The notes under the pieces are model-generated. The model had not been told where the DNA came from. It was given only the letters and a program-made list of their open reading frames with translations, and did no database searches. DNA of 64,000 bases, from contig JAJFLU010000052.1 in assembly GCA_021772515.1 (NCBI GenBank), positions 62,001-126,000 on the forward strand, read 5' to 3'. A program made the position numbers and the translations under genes. Positions 42,729-52,099 of this stretch are shown one piece after another. This stretch comes from Opitutales bacterium (GTDB taxonomy: Bacteria; Verrucomicrobiota; Verrucomicrobiia; Opitutales; UBA2987). Position 1 is the first letter of the stretch; each line of letters begins with the position of its first letter.

Positions 42729-44024
42729 ATGCCGAATAAATTTTATCAACCTTTCGACTACGAAACTTTCAGGGAATCCCGAGCCCCCGATGAAATTCGG
42801 ACTCCTTTTCAAGTGGATAGGGATCGCGTGACATTCACGGAGGCTTTTCGGCGTCTGCAATCAAAGACGCAGGTTTTCCAATCCGGGGAGTATGATTTTT
42901 ATCGGACTCGCCTGACTCACTCGATCGAGGTGGCGCGAATTGGCCGGGGAATTTGTGAATATCTGCGAGCGGCAAACGAATCCCTGGGCTCAGATTTTTT
43001 CATCGATTCAGAATTGGTCGAGGCGCTCGGACTCGCTCACGATATCGGGCATCCGCCTTTTGGCCACATCGGAGAGCGCAAACTCAATGAATTGATGGGG
43101 CCCTACGGTGGTTTCGAGGGCAATGCCCAGAGCCTTCGCATCGTGGCGGACCTCATTTACGAGCGTCCCGACAACCCCAAGGGTATGAGCCCCACCCGCG
43201 CGTTTATGGACGGGATTCTCAAGTATAAAAATCTCTATCGCGAAAGGATTTCCAAGGATGAACAGGGAAACCCGGTTTACCCCCACAACCATTTCCTCTA
43301 CAATCAGCAGGAGGACTGCCGGGCCTTCGTTTTTGGAGAGGCCGAACTTCCCGACGATCTTCTTGATAGCAAAAATCTCAACGATTTCAAAAGCATCGAA
43401 TGCCAAATTCTCGATTGGGCCGACGATGCCGCCTATTCCCTCCACGACATTCTCGATGGCATAAAGGCGGGATTTATCGGTGTTACACAGCTTAAAAATT
43501 GGGCGGACGGTCGCCCGCTCACCACCGGGCAATCGGCGTGCCTCGATGATCTGAGCAAGCTGATCCATAACAACAGCATCGAAGCAGTTTTTAGCAACAA
43601 AATCGGGGAATTCATTCGGGCCTGCGGTTTGAGCGAAGTGGAGAACTGCATGTCCTCGAAAACAAACCGCTACCGTTACCAACTGAATGTGAAATCGGCG
43701 ATCAGGGAAGAATGCGAACTCTACAAAACAGTGGCCTGCGATTTGATTTTTCTATCGCCGCAGATTCAAAAGATCGAATTCCGGGGCGGCTTTTTCCTCC
43801 AGCGCCTTTTTGATGCTTACTACGAAAATTATATCGGAAATTCCCGACGAAAATTGAAGATTTTACCACGAAATGTCTCTGGCTGGATCGACCGCGAAAG
43901 CACCGAGGAAGGGAAAATGCGACGTATCTGTGATTACCTGGCCGGCATGACCGACGGCAACGCCATGCGCTCCTACAAACGACTCTATGATCCCGATTTC
44001 GGAACCATCGCGGATTTGCAGTAG
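42729..44024 (+). CDS. dgt: Deoxyguanosinetriphosphate triphosphohydrolase family protein
   Basis: HD-domain dNTPase of 431 residues. Metal ligands are seen as His64 (RLTHSIEVARIGR), His104-Asp105 (LGLAHDIGHPPFGHIGE) and a later Asp in LDWADDAAYSLHD. The opening RTPFQVDRDRVTFTEAFRRLQSKTQVF is the family signature. It hydrolyses dGTP (or other dNTPs) to the nucleoside and triphosphate. It stands alone on the plus strand, 36 bp or more before the kinase gene. Start ATG 42729. Confidence 0.9.
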   Translation: MPNKFYQPFDYETFRESRAPDEIRTPFQVDRDRVTFTEAFRRLQSKTQVFQSGEYDFYRTRLTHSIEVARIGRGICEYLRAANESLGSDFFIDSELVEALGLAHDIGHPPFGHIGERKLNELMGPYGGFEGNAQSLRIVADLIYERPDNPKGMSPTRAFMDGILKYKNLYRERISKDEQGNPVYPHNHFLYNQQEDCRAFVFGEAELPDDLLDSKNLNDFKSIECQILDWADDAAYSLHDILDGIKAGFIGVTQLKNWADGRPLTTGQSACLDDLSKLIHNNSIEAVFSNKIGEFIRACGLSEVENCMSSKTNRYRYQLNVKSAIREECELYKTVACDLIFLSPQIQKIEFRGGFFLQRLFDAYYENYIGNSRRKLKILPRNVSGWIDRESTEEGKMRRICDYLAGMTDGNAMRSYKRLYDPDFGTIADLQ

Positions 44025-44113
44025 CTGCCACGGTACATGAGCAAGCAATAGATATTCACTTGTCTCGAAATATATCATCGGCTGTAGGCTCTTTATTGCA
44101 GGACACCCTATCA

Positions 44114-45148
44114 ATGAATTCTGAGGAACTATTAAGCAAACACCCCGAGGTAATACTTCTTGATACCCTCGATTCCGCTGGGCTCCAAACCTACCTGCGC
44201 AAAAGGGGGCTATTGGGAAACGCTGAGGAAATATCCAGCGCCGAAAAACCCGGTGAAGGAAATATGAACTACACCCTGCGTATCTCGACCACCGAAGGGC
44301 GCAGTTTCATCCTCAAGCAATCCCGCCCCTGGGTCGAAAAATACCCCCAAATCCCCGCGCCGTGGGACCGGGCCATCCGCGAAGCCCGATTTTACGATCT
44401 GGTCAAGGCCCACCCGAAAGTCGCCAACGGAATGCCGCGATTGCTGGATCTCGATCCTATTCTGCGGGTCCTCGCGGTCGAAGATCTCGGACATGCCAGC
44501 GATTTTACAAATATTTACTCCCCGAAAAACCCTCTAATCAACGATGATCTGGCCGCCCTTTGTGAATGGTTATCCGCCCTGCACGAAATTGAGTTTAACG
44601 AAGAAGCCCGCTCCAGCCTGGTCAACCGGGATATGCGAGAGCTCAATCACGAGCATATTTTCAATTTTCCGCTATTAAAAAACAATGGTCTCGACCTTGA
44701 CGGCATTACGCCCGGTCTGAAAAAAGAAGCGGCCCGACTGATTGACGATCAATCGTTTGTGGCAACGGTCCGGCAATTGGGGGAGGTTTACCAACAAGAT
44801 GGAAAAACCCTTCTGCATGGCGACTATTTCCCCGGAAGCTGGCTGAAAACACCCAACGGCGTTCGCATCATCGATCCCGAGTTCGGATTTTTCGGCCCCG
44901 CCGAATTCGACGCAGGTGTCATACTGGCCCATCTCCATTTGAGCAATCAAGATGCCAACCAGATTTCATTTTTCTATAAAAGCTATCAACCCCAAAAAGA
45001 ATTCGATCCCGCGCTCATGCAAGCCTTCGCCGGTGTAGAAATCATGCGCCGCCTCATCGGAATCGCCCAACTCCCTCTACCCTGTGACCTGCAAAATAAA
45101 GCCGCCCTCCTGGAGATTGCTCACAATTTGGTAATGAACTTCAATTAG
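44114..45148 (+). CDS. MtnK-like phosphotransferase (5-methylthioribose kinase family)
   Basis: Protein-kinase-fold small-molecule kinase of about 344 residues. The Gly-rich loop is EGNMNYTLRI, the Lys is in SFILKQSRPW, the catalytic loop is LLHGDYFPGSWL and the metal motif IIDPEFGFFGPAEFDAG. These match methylthioribose kinase and related APH enzymes. MtnK works in methionine salvage; no other salvage gene is nearby, so substrate is uncertain. ATG 44114 (MNSEELL) has AGGA upstream and is preferred. ATG 44060 would add 18 residues. Confidence 0.8.
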   Translation: MNSEELLSKHPEVILLDTLDSAGLQTYLRKRGLLGNAEEISSAEKPGEGNMNYTLRISTTEGRSFILKQSRPWVEKYPQIPAPWDRAIREARFYDLVKAHPKVANGMPRLLDLDPILRVLAVEDLGHASDFTNIYSPKNPLINDDLAALCEWLSALHEIEFNEEARSSLVNRDMRELNHEHIFNFPLLKNNGLDLDGITPGLKKEAARLIDDQSFVATVRQLGEVYQQDGKTLLHGDYFPGSWLKTPNGVRIIDPEFGFFGPAEFDAGVILAHLHLSNQDANQISFFYKSYQPQKEFDPALMQAFAGVEIMRRLIGIAQLPLPCDLQNKAALLEIAHNLVMNFN

Positions 45149-45338
45149 CGTTTCAGGCAGAAGGTTTTACGCTCCTTCATTATAGGATCGACAAAATTGT
45201 GAAATTCCTTATCATGGGACACGAGAAAATAAGGGTATTTGAAAAGGATTGGGAACTCTTGGACAAGGGGTGAGTCTCGCCCGTTTTATGGTAAACAAAG
45301 GCAACTTAATTCCGTTATAGGAGTTAATTTCAGAGGAA

Positions 45339-48300
45339 GTGAGTTTTTTTGAAAAAAGTAGCAGCGGAATTTTAGTATTCGGCATTGTTTTCGCCCTAGC
45401 GGTTCTTTCGATCACAAGCGTGTGGGCGCAAAAACCGGCAGGCTCGAAGGAGCTGTCGAGTGTACTTTTGACGATCGAGAACACCGTGGAGGTTGAGATT
45501 GGCAAAAAACCTTGGGTGAATGGAAAAGTGGGGCAGCCATTAAACTATGGAAATCGTGTCCGCACTGGCGAATACAGCCGTGCCACGATTAAACTCCCCA
45601 ATGGCAGCATTTTACGAATCGACGAATTTACGACCATTCGCTTGAAACCGCCCTCGGGCGCCAAGCCCAAACCGGAAACGGAATTGGAAAAAGGTAAGCT
45701 CTATTTTTTCGGTAAATCGAAGGCCGATGAGACGGAATTTGTCACCCCAACCGCCAATGGAGCCATCCGGGGCACCGAATTCGCGCTCAGCGTGGACGAC
45801 TCGGAAACCACGGTTCTCACCTTGATGGATGGCTCGGTCCGCCTCTTCAATCCATTGGGAGCAATCGAGCTCGAAAGCGGCGAGCAGGGCACGGTCGCGA
45901 GGGGCGCCCCACCCAGAAAAACAGCGGTTATCGACGCCATCAGCGCCATCCAGTGGAGTCTCTATTATCCGGGTGTGCTCGACCCCGATGAGTTGTCCTT
46001 AAATTCCTCCGAAAAGAATATCCACGCGGCCTCATTACAAGCTTACAGCCGTGGAAACTTGTTGGAGGCATTGGCCAAATTTACCCCGCCGAAGGACAGG
46101 CCGCTCAGTCGGGCCGAGAAAATCTATTTCGCCGGTCTGCTGCTGGCCACTGGACAGGTGGATGAATCGGTGAAGCTTTTAGGTAATTCCACAACAAAGA
46201 ATTCCCAAACAATGGCCCTCGAGGAACTCGTGGCGGCGGTCAAAGGCGAAACGGTGGATGTCTCCAAGGCCCCCCAAGGCTCCTCCCAATTGCTGGCCCG
46301 TTCTTATTATCTGCAATCGCGGGGCAGTCTCGAAGAGGCATTGCAAACGGCCCTTCAGGCGGTCGAGCTTTCGCCTCGTTTCGGTTTTGGTTGGGCGCGG
46401 GTGGCCGAACTCGAGTTTGGTTTCGGAAAAACCCGCTCGGTCAAAGCCGCCCTCGAAAATGCCCGCCAATTTTCTCCGAAAAATCCGCAAATGGCCTCCC
46501 TTGAGGGATTCATACTGGCCGGTGAAAACAAGTTAGCGCTAGCTTCGCAGAAATTTGAGGAAGCCATTGCCCTCGATGGCGCTCTCGGAAATGCCTGGCT
46601 CGGTTTGGGCCTGACCAACATCGCTCTCAACCATATTTCCGAAGGACGACAGCACCTCCAAAACGCGGCCGCACTCGAGCCCAACCGCTCCCTCCTGCGC
46701 AGCTATTTGGCCAAGGGATTCTCGATCGAATCGAATTTTTCCCTGGCAGAACACGAACTGCAATTGGCCCGTAAGATCGATCCTGCCGATCCCACCCCCG
46801 ACCTCTATGGCGCCCTTCTGAACCGCGCCCAAAACCGATTCAATGAGGCGGTCCACGAGTTGGAGCGCTCGCTGGAGCTCAATGACAACCGGCGGCTCTA
46901 TCGCTCGAAATTTCTGCTCGATCAGGATCGGGCCGTGCGCGGGGCAAATCTGGCGGAAATTTTGCAGCGGGCCGGATTGAGCGAATTGGCCGTCAGTGAA
47001 GCGGGAAACGCCGTGGCAGCGGATTACTCCAATTTTTCGGCTCACCGGTTTCTCTCCAATTCCTATAACGAGTTGCGGGATCCTCTCGGTATCAATTTGC
47101 GATTCGAGGTAGCCTGGGCCAATGAACTTTTCCTCGCCAATATCCTCTCGCCGGTCGGTGCGGGTAATCTTTCTCCCGCCATCACACAGCAAGAATATTC
47201 GCGTTTATTCACCAGAAGGCGACCGGAACTCAGCCTGAGCGGCTCCTACAGCAGCGATGGGCGGCAGGAATATCTCCTATCAAGCGCCATCCTGTCCGGA
47301 AAATCGGCATTTTATCTGGACGCCGAGCACACCGAGTTCGATGAGTTCTTTTTCAACGACGATCTCAAGCGCACCGTCATTTATGGAAGTTTCAAGCATC
47401 AGTTCAATGAGCGAGATTCCGTTTACGCCCTTTTAATATACAAGGACTCGGAAAACGGCGATGTGTTTTTGCACTACGATGCCGACACCCCGATCGGGGA
47501 AAGTTCTCTCGGGCGGGACACGGATTTCCGCTTCCGTGAACGGCAGGAACCCCTCGCATTTCTCGCTTTTCACCGCGAGTGGTCCCCCGGAAATCACACA
47601 ATTCTGATGGGAGCCCGGCTCGACAACCAGCAAAGCCTCGTGGACAAAACGCGCTCGGTGCTCTTCTTCCGTTCACTGGACGGCCTGCCCGCACAACAGG
47701 CCACTCCGCCCCTCGATTGGACATTCGAGTCTAACTTCGAACTCTACTCGGGCGAGATTCAGCAAATATATTCATGGGGCGCATCGAGCGTGATTATCGG
47801 TGGTCGCGTTCAAACGGGGGATTTCGAAAGCGCTTCAACATTGGGAACACCGAGTCCGATTTTCGCCGATTTCCTCGAACAAAGGGTCTCGGAAGATTTT
47901 TCGCGCCAAACGGTTTACAGTTATTTCAATCACTCGGTGCCCATTCCAGGCCAAAGTTTTAACGTCACATTGGGTCTAACCTATGATCGTGTGGAATTTC
48001 CCTCTAATCTGGCGGAAGCCCCGCTCATTCCCGGCCAAAAAGAAAGCGATCAGGTGGGGCCAAAAGCGGGCCTTTCCTGGAGCCCGACCAAAGGCTGGAC
48101 AGTCAGGGCCTCCTTCAGCCGGACCCAAACCGGCTTCTCCATTGATGAGCCGGTCAGGCTGGAGCCGAATCAAGTTTCCGGGTTTATCCAGACTTTCCGC
48201 TCACTCATACCGGAAAACGTGACCGGCACGATTCCCGCCTCCAGTATCGATGTCGCCAATTTTGCGGTGGACGGAAAGCTCGGTGAGGACACCTATTTTG

Positions 48301-48872
48301 GCCTTTCCGTTTTCCGGGGGGATTCGGATGTCGAGCGGAGCAGAAACGCCTTCGAGGCTGCGTTTTTCCCGTTTCCTCCGGTCGATGTAAACGGTTTTTC
48401 CTTCGAGGAAGTTTTTAACTACGAAGAAACTCAGGTAGCGATGCGGTTGGACAGGCTTTTCGGCGATGAGTGGTCAACGGGACTGCGATTTGTCTGGAAT
48501 AACGCCCAAATTGACAGATCGACCCCCGGATTACCCGAAACGATCGCCCCCTTCCCCGTCCTGAAAAACCTCGGAGCGGATCTGGTCAAAATTTCCTGGA
48601 ATTTTCACTACCAATCCTCGAACGGATTTTTCGCCCGTGGTGAATTTACTTATTGGTGGCAGGAAAATCGCAATTATGATCCGGTCTTGCCGGGCGATTC
48701 CTTCCGTATGGTGGATATCGAGGTCGGCTACCGGCTCAAAAGTGACCGAGGGGAATTTGTTCTCGGATTAATGAATCTCACCGATGAGGACTACCAGATC
48801 AACCCGCTAAATAATTTTAACCAAATCCCCCGCGAGCGAACATTTATCGCCGCAGGGCGGATCAGTTTCTAA
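45339..48872 (+). CDS. FecR-TPR-outer-membrane beta-barrel fusion protein
   Basis: Exported protein of 1177 residues. A signal peptide ends near residue 30 (VWA-Q). A FecR domain follows (about 60-185: GNRVRTGEYSRATIKLPNGSILRID...GAIRGTEFALSVDD). Residues about 220-560 are TPR units (SPRFGFGWARVAELEFGFG, ALGNAWLGLGLTNIALN). From about 600 to the end, alternating beta strands form a barrel like those of TonB-dependent receptors, ending in GLMNLTDEDYQINP...AAGRISF with a terminal Phe. No plug domain is evident. GTG start; AGGAG lies about 15 bases upstream and AGAGGAA directly before it. The next two genes follow closely. Confidence 0.82.
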   Translation: MSFFEKSSSGILVFGIVFALAVLSITSVWAQKPAGSKELSSVLLTIENTVEVEIGKKPWVNGKVGQPLNYGNRVRTGEYSRATIKLPNGSILRIDEFTTIRLKPPSGAKPKPETELEKGKLYFFGKSKADETEFVTPTANGAIRGTEFALSVDDSETTVLTLMDGSVRLFNPLGAIELESGEQGTVARGAPPRKTAVIDAISAIQWSLYYPGVLDPDELSLNSSEKNIHAASLQAYSRGNLLEALAKFTPPKDRPLSRAEKIYFAGLLLATGQVDESVKLLGNSTTKNSQTMALEELVAAVKGETVDVSKAPQGSSQLLARSYYLQSRGSLEEALQTALQAVELSPRFGFGWARVAELEFGFGKTRSVKAALENARQFSPKNPQMASLEGFILAGENKLALASQKFEEAIALDGALGNAWLGLGLTNIALNHISEGRQHLQNAAALEPNRSLLRSYLAKGFSIESNFSLAEHELQLARKIDPADPTPDLYGALLNRAQNRFNEAVHELERSLELNDNRRLYRSKFLLDQDRAVRGANLAEILQRAGLSELAVSEAGNAVAADYSNFSAHRFLSNSYNELRDPLGINLRFEVAWANELFLANILSPVGAGNLSPAITQQEYSRLFTRRRPELSLSGSYSSDGRQEYLLSSAILSGKSAFYLDAEHTEFDEFFFNDDLKRTVIYGSFKHQFNERDSVYALLIYKDSENGDVFLHYDADTPIGESSLGRDTDFRFRERQEPLAFLAFHREWSPGNHTILMGARLDNQQSLVDKTRSVLFFRSLDGLPAQQATPPLDWTFESNFELYSGEIQQIYSWGASSVIIGGRVQTGDFESASTLGTPSPIFADFLEQRVSEDFSRQTVYSYFNHSVPIPGQSFNVTLGLTYDRVEFPSNLAEAPLIPGQKESDQVGPKAGLSWSPTKGWTVRASFSRTQTGFSIDEPVRLEPNQVSGFIQTFRSLIPENVTGTIPASSIDVANFAVDGKLGEDTYFGLSVFRGDSDVERSRNAFEAAFFPFPPVDVNGFSFEEVFNYEETQVAMRLDRLFGDEWSTGLRFVWNNAQIDRSTPGLPETIAPFPVLKNLGADLVKISWNFHYQSSNGFFARGEFTYWWQENRNYDPVLPGDSFRMVDIEVGYRLKSDRGEFVLGLMNLTDEDYQINPLNNFNQIPRERTFIAAGRISF

Positions 48873-48894
48873 TCTTCATTTCGATTAATTAACC

Positions 48895-51800
48895 GTGAAG
48901 AAATCCCTTAAAATATTACTGACGACGCTGGGATTATTGGTCGCCGCTCCAATACCTTTGACCGCCCTCAATCCTGGAGATGTGGTTCTCACTCGAGTCA
49001 CTCCGAACAGCATAATTTTGCTCGCATTGGTAGATATTCCAGCCGGAGAGCGAATAATATTTACCGACATCCGGTGGACTGCCAGAGGGTTTGCTTTCAG
49101 TACGGCGGATTCCAATGACGGATTTTACGATTGGTTCGCCCCGGAGGCAAATGCCGCATTAGGCGCGCCCGGTGGGGTTGCCGCAGGTGAGCAGGTGCAA
49201 ATCGATTTCCCCGCCGACTCCCTTTATTTGGAATGGCAGGAATACCTCTTCCTTTTCCAGCGAGGTATCAGCAATCCGACTTTTCTCTATGCCGTTTTTG
49301 CCGATGTCGATTGGAATATCTGGGACAACCCCGCGAGAGGCCTGACCAATGACATCACTTCCATCACCATCGGAACCATCTCCGGGGCTCCTCTTGAAGC
49401 GGACGGAGAAACCCCTCGCATCAACCACGAGATTAAAACCACCCTGCGGAACGCTCATGCCGATGGATTGGAGCAACTAACCTGGCTCCGAGGCATCGCC
49501 ACAATTCCGGCCTGGACCTGGGTGGAAAACAATGAGACGCCGATAAACGACGCCCCCTTCACAATCCTTCCCAGCGCCGGGCTGGTCGAATTTGTTTCCA
49601 CCAGGCACCTCCTGAGGGAGACTGATGGCACTTTTGAGGTAGGGCTGAGACGGCTTTATGGAAACTCCGGTTTGGTTTCTGTCAGGGTCAGCACGGTGAC
49701 AAACATTTCCGATTTTTCCCTTTTTAAACCCAGAACGACGGGAGTTTTTGACGATCTGACAGGCGTGGCCTATGGCAACGGCGTTTTTACGGTGGTGGGT
49801 TCAGGAGAAGGAACTCTGACCTCTCCCGACGGCATAACCTGGACAATCAACGATGTGCACGCGGATCCTTTTGACAACCTCTTCGACGTGACCTTCGGAA
49901 AAAGTATATTCGTGGCGGTGGGCGATGGCGGTGTGATCCTGACATCACCCGACGGGGTGGTCTGGACCCGACAAACATCCCCCACCACCGAAGCTCTCAT
50001 CGGAGTCGAATTTCTCAATAATGCCTTTATCGCCGTGGGGGTAAATTATACGATTCTCAACTCCACCGATGGGCAAACCTGGACCCCAGCCACCGTTAAT
50101 AGGGACACCTCCTCCGGGGATTTTTACAGTGTCGCTTTTGGAAGCGATAACACCGGCGGTAACAGCCTCTACGCCGCCGTAGGCAAAATTGGCTCCAGGG
50201 GCGCCATTTTTACCTCCCCAGATGGGGCCACATGGTCCTCCGTTTTCTCGACAGATAGTGAAGTGGTTCTTTGGAAAATTATTTTTGCCGATGCCACCGG
50301 ATTTACGGCCGTGGGTGAAGAAGGGCGCGCGGTTACTTCACCCGAAGGTGTTATCTGGACGGAGGAACGCACCGGAGCGAATCTTACCTTATATTCACTA
50401 ACGGCGACCGATTCACTACGCGCCGCTGTCGGTAGTGAGGGCCTCATCATCACGACAGAGGACGACTTGGAATTTCACCCGACCACTTTGAAAATCCGCG
50501 CCGCTTCCCTCTACGATATCATTATTGCCGCCGGAACCGCCGTGGTAGTTGGCGAATATGGCAAAATTCTGTCCAGATCTTTAACGGGAGGGACGCAGCT
50601 ATCCGGCAACGCTTCAACGGATTTCGATATCATCGATAACGCAGTTGTTTTTTGGGGGGACGGGGTAACTGGAACAAAAACCCAAACCATCAATTTTAAG
50701 GATGATACCGCCTCCACGGTGCGACGGCGATTTGATCTCGAAATATTTCCGGGGGCCGGCGAGCCTGATTTGGGAGAATCGATCACGGAAATCTCACTTT
50801 TCAATTCCGATGGAAATTTAAATCGTATCGTACACAATTACGGACCCTTTCTCACATTCAAGGACGTGAATTTGGCCGTCGCCACGGTAAACCTGGCCCT
50901 GACCCACCAACTAAGTTTTCGCATTCAAAACACCTCTTCGATAGATTCCAAAGCCCTTGTGGTGACTTTCGACGGGAGCAACCTGCCCGACCTCGATCTT
51001 CCCATCGTGCCCGCCAATAGTGTAACGGATGTGATCCTGGTGGAGCAACTTTCCGAGATCGTTCAGTCCATCAGCCTCTTCGAGTTCCTTACCAACGCGA
51101 ACGAACCGGTTTTCAAGCATAAGCGGTTTATCAACAGCGTCTTCATCGTTGAAAACAGGGCTGGGAACGGGGTAAAAGATGGTTCCATTGGCCGTGGATT
51201 TGTAACCAATTTAGCTACGGGCAGCTCTACGGGCCTCGTTACAACAAACTCCTCAATGGATAGTAAAAAGGAAGAGGAATTGAAGCCCTATTTCAGTGGT
51301 GGCACCCCCCCACCACCACCGGGTGAAGGTTGCGGAGAATGTTTCGGGCTGGTCCTGACGGATATCAGTGTAACCGGTATTGCGCCCGTAGAAACAGTCG
51401 GTTCATCAGATTTTGCAGCCACCGCGATTTACCTCGACCCTTTTACGCTCGAGGAATTTATCGAAGAAATAACCGACCCTCAACCGGATTGGCTTCTCGA
51501 CCCACAAAAGTATTCCGTCTCGGCAAGCGGGCTCGTCACAGCGAATACCGACCCCACCTTGACCTACCCGCAAATCGTCGCTCTCTCCGCCACTTCCGAG
51601 GATGGCGCAGCCGTGGACGAATTCGGTAACCCCGTTCCGGTGACAGGCAGCCTGAACGTAGAAGTAGATGAACCGGCCTCGAATCAGGACTACCCAACTT
51701 GGGTTACGCAGGAGGGGCTCTCCGCAGGGCCAAGTGGTGAAACCGATGATTTTGAGGAAGACGGGATAGTCAATTTGCTCGAATTTTCTCTTGGAATGGA

Positions 51801-52056
51801 CCCCACCGTGATCGATCCAGCGGCCCTTCCTTTTGATATTATCGACAATGGCGGGAGCGCTTCGATCCAGTTTATCCGGCCCAAAGATGTCAAAGGTGTC
51901 ACCTATCAACTGCAAACATCGACAGATTTGCAAAACTGGAGCGACCTCGGGCAAGCCTTGTTCGCGGAAGACAGCTTGACGGAAACGTGGGAGGCCACCA
52001 GCACTGCAAATCCGCCGGTATTTTTCAGACTGGTTATTGAGAGATTTGATCAGTAG
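48895..52056 (+). CDS. Large secreted repeat protein with BNR/propeller-like repeats
   Basis: 1053 residues starting at GTG 48895, 22 bp after the barrel gene. A signal peptide covers about 1-24. The N-terminal domain (NPGDVVLTRVTPNSIILLALVDIPAGERIIFTD) is a lamin-tail-like beta domain seen in secreted proteins. Residues about 275-560 are repeats on TSPDGxxW with AVGxxG, the BNR/Ycf48 propeller pattern. A Pro-rich linker with GCGEC follows near 805. The end has an acidic DDFEEDGIVNLLEFSLGMDP loop and a YQLQTSTDLQNWSDLG module common in Verrucomicrobiota exported proteins. Function unknown; probably a surface sensor or adhesin. Confidence 0.8.
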   Translation: MKKSLKILLTTLGLLVAAPIPLTALNPGDVVLTRVTPNSIILLALVDIPAGERIIFTDIRWTARGFAFSTADSNDGFYDWFAPEANAALGAPGGVAAGEQVQIDFPADSLYLEWQEYLFLFQRGISNPTFLYAVFADVDWNIWDNPARGLTNDITSITIGTISGAPLEADGETPRINHEIKTTLRNAHADGLEQLTWLRGIATIPAWTWVENNETPINDAPFTILPSAGLVEFVSTRHLLRETDGTFEVGLRRLYGNSGLVSVRVSTVTNISDFSLFKPRTTGVFDDLTGVAYGNGVFTVVGSGEGTLTSPDGITWTINDVHADPFDNLFDVTFGKSIFVAVGDGGVILTSPDGVVWTRQTSPTTEALIGVEFLNNAFIAVGVNYTILNSTDGQTWTPATVNRDTSSGDFYSVAFGSDNTGGNSLYAAVGKIGSRGAIFTSPDGATWSSVFSTDSEVVLWKIIFADATGFTAVGEEGRAVTSPEGVIWTEERTGANLTLYSLTATDSLRAAVGSEGLIITTEDDLEFHPTTLKIRAASLYDIIIAAGTAVVVGEYGKILSRSLTGGTQLSGNASTDFDIIDNAVVFWGDGVTGTKTQTINFKDDTASTVRRRFDLEIFPGAGEPDLGESITEISLFNSDGNLNRIVHNYGPFLTFKDVNLAVATVNLALTHQLSFRIQNTSSIDSKALVVTFDGSNLPDLDLPIVPANSVTDVILVEQLSEIVQSISLFEFLTNANEPVFKHKRFINSVFIVENRAGNGVKDGSIGRGFVTNLATGSSTGLVTTNSSMDSKKEEELKPYFSGGTPPPPPGEGCGECFGLVLTDISVTGIAPVETVGSSDFAATAIYLDPFTLEEFIEEITDPQPDWLLDPQKYSVSASGLVTANTDPTLTYPQIVALSATSEDGAAVDEFGNPVPVTGSLNVEVDEPASNQDYPTWVTQEGLSAGPSGETDDFEEDGIVNLLEFSLGMDPTVIDPAALPFDIIDNGGSASIQFIRPKDVKGVTYQLQTSTDLQNWSDLGQALFAEDSLTETWEATSTANPPVFFRLVIERFDQ

Positions 52057-52099
52057 ATTCCCGACAGCAGCTAAAAGATATTTAGCGGCCTCGATCCAT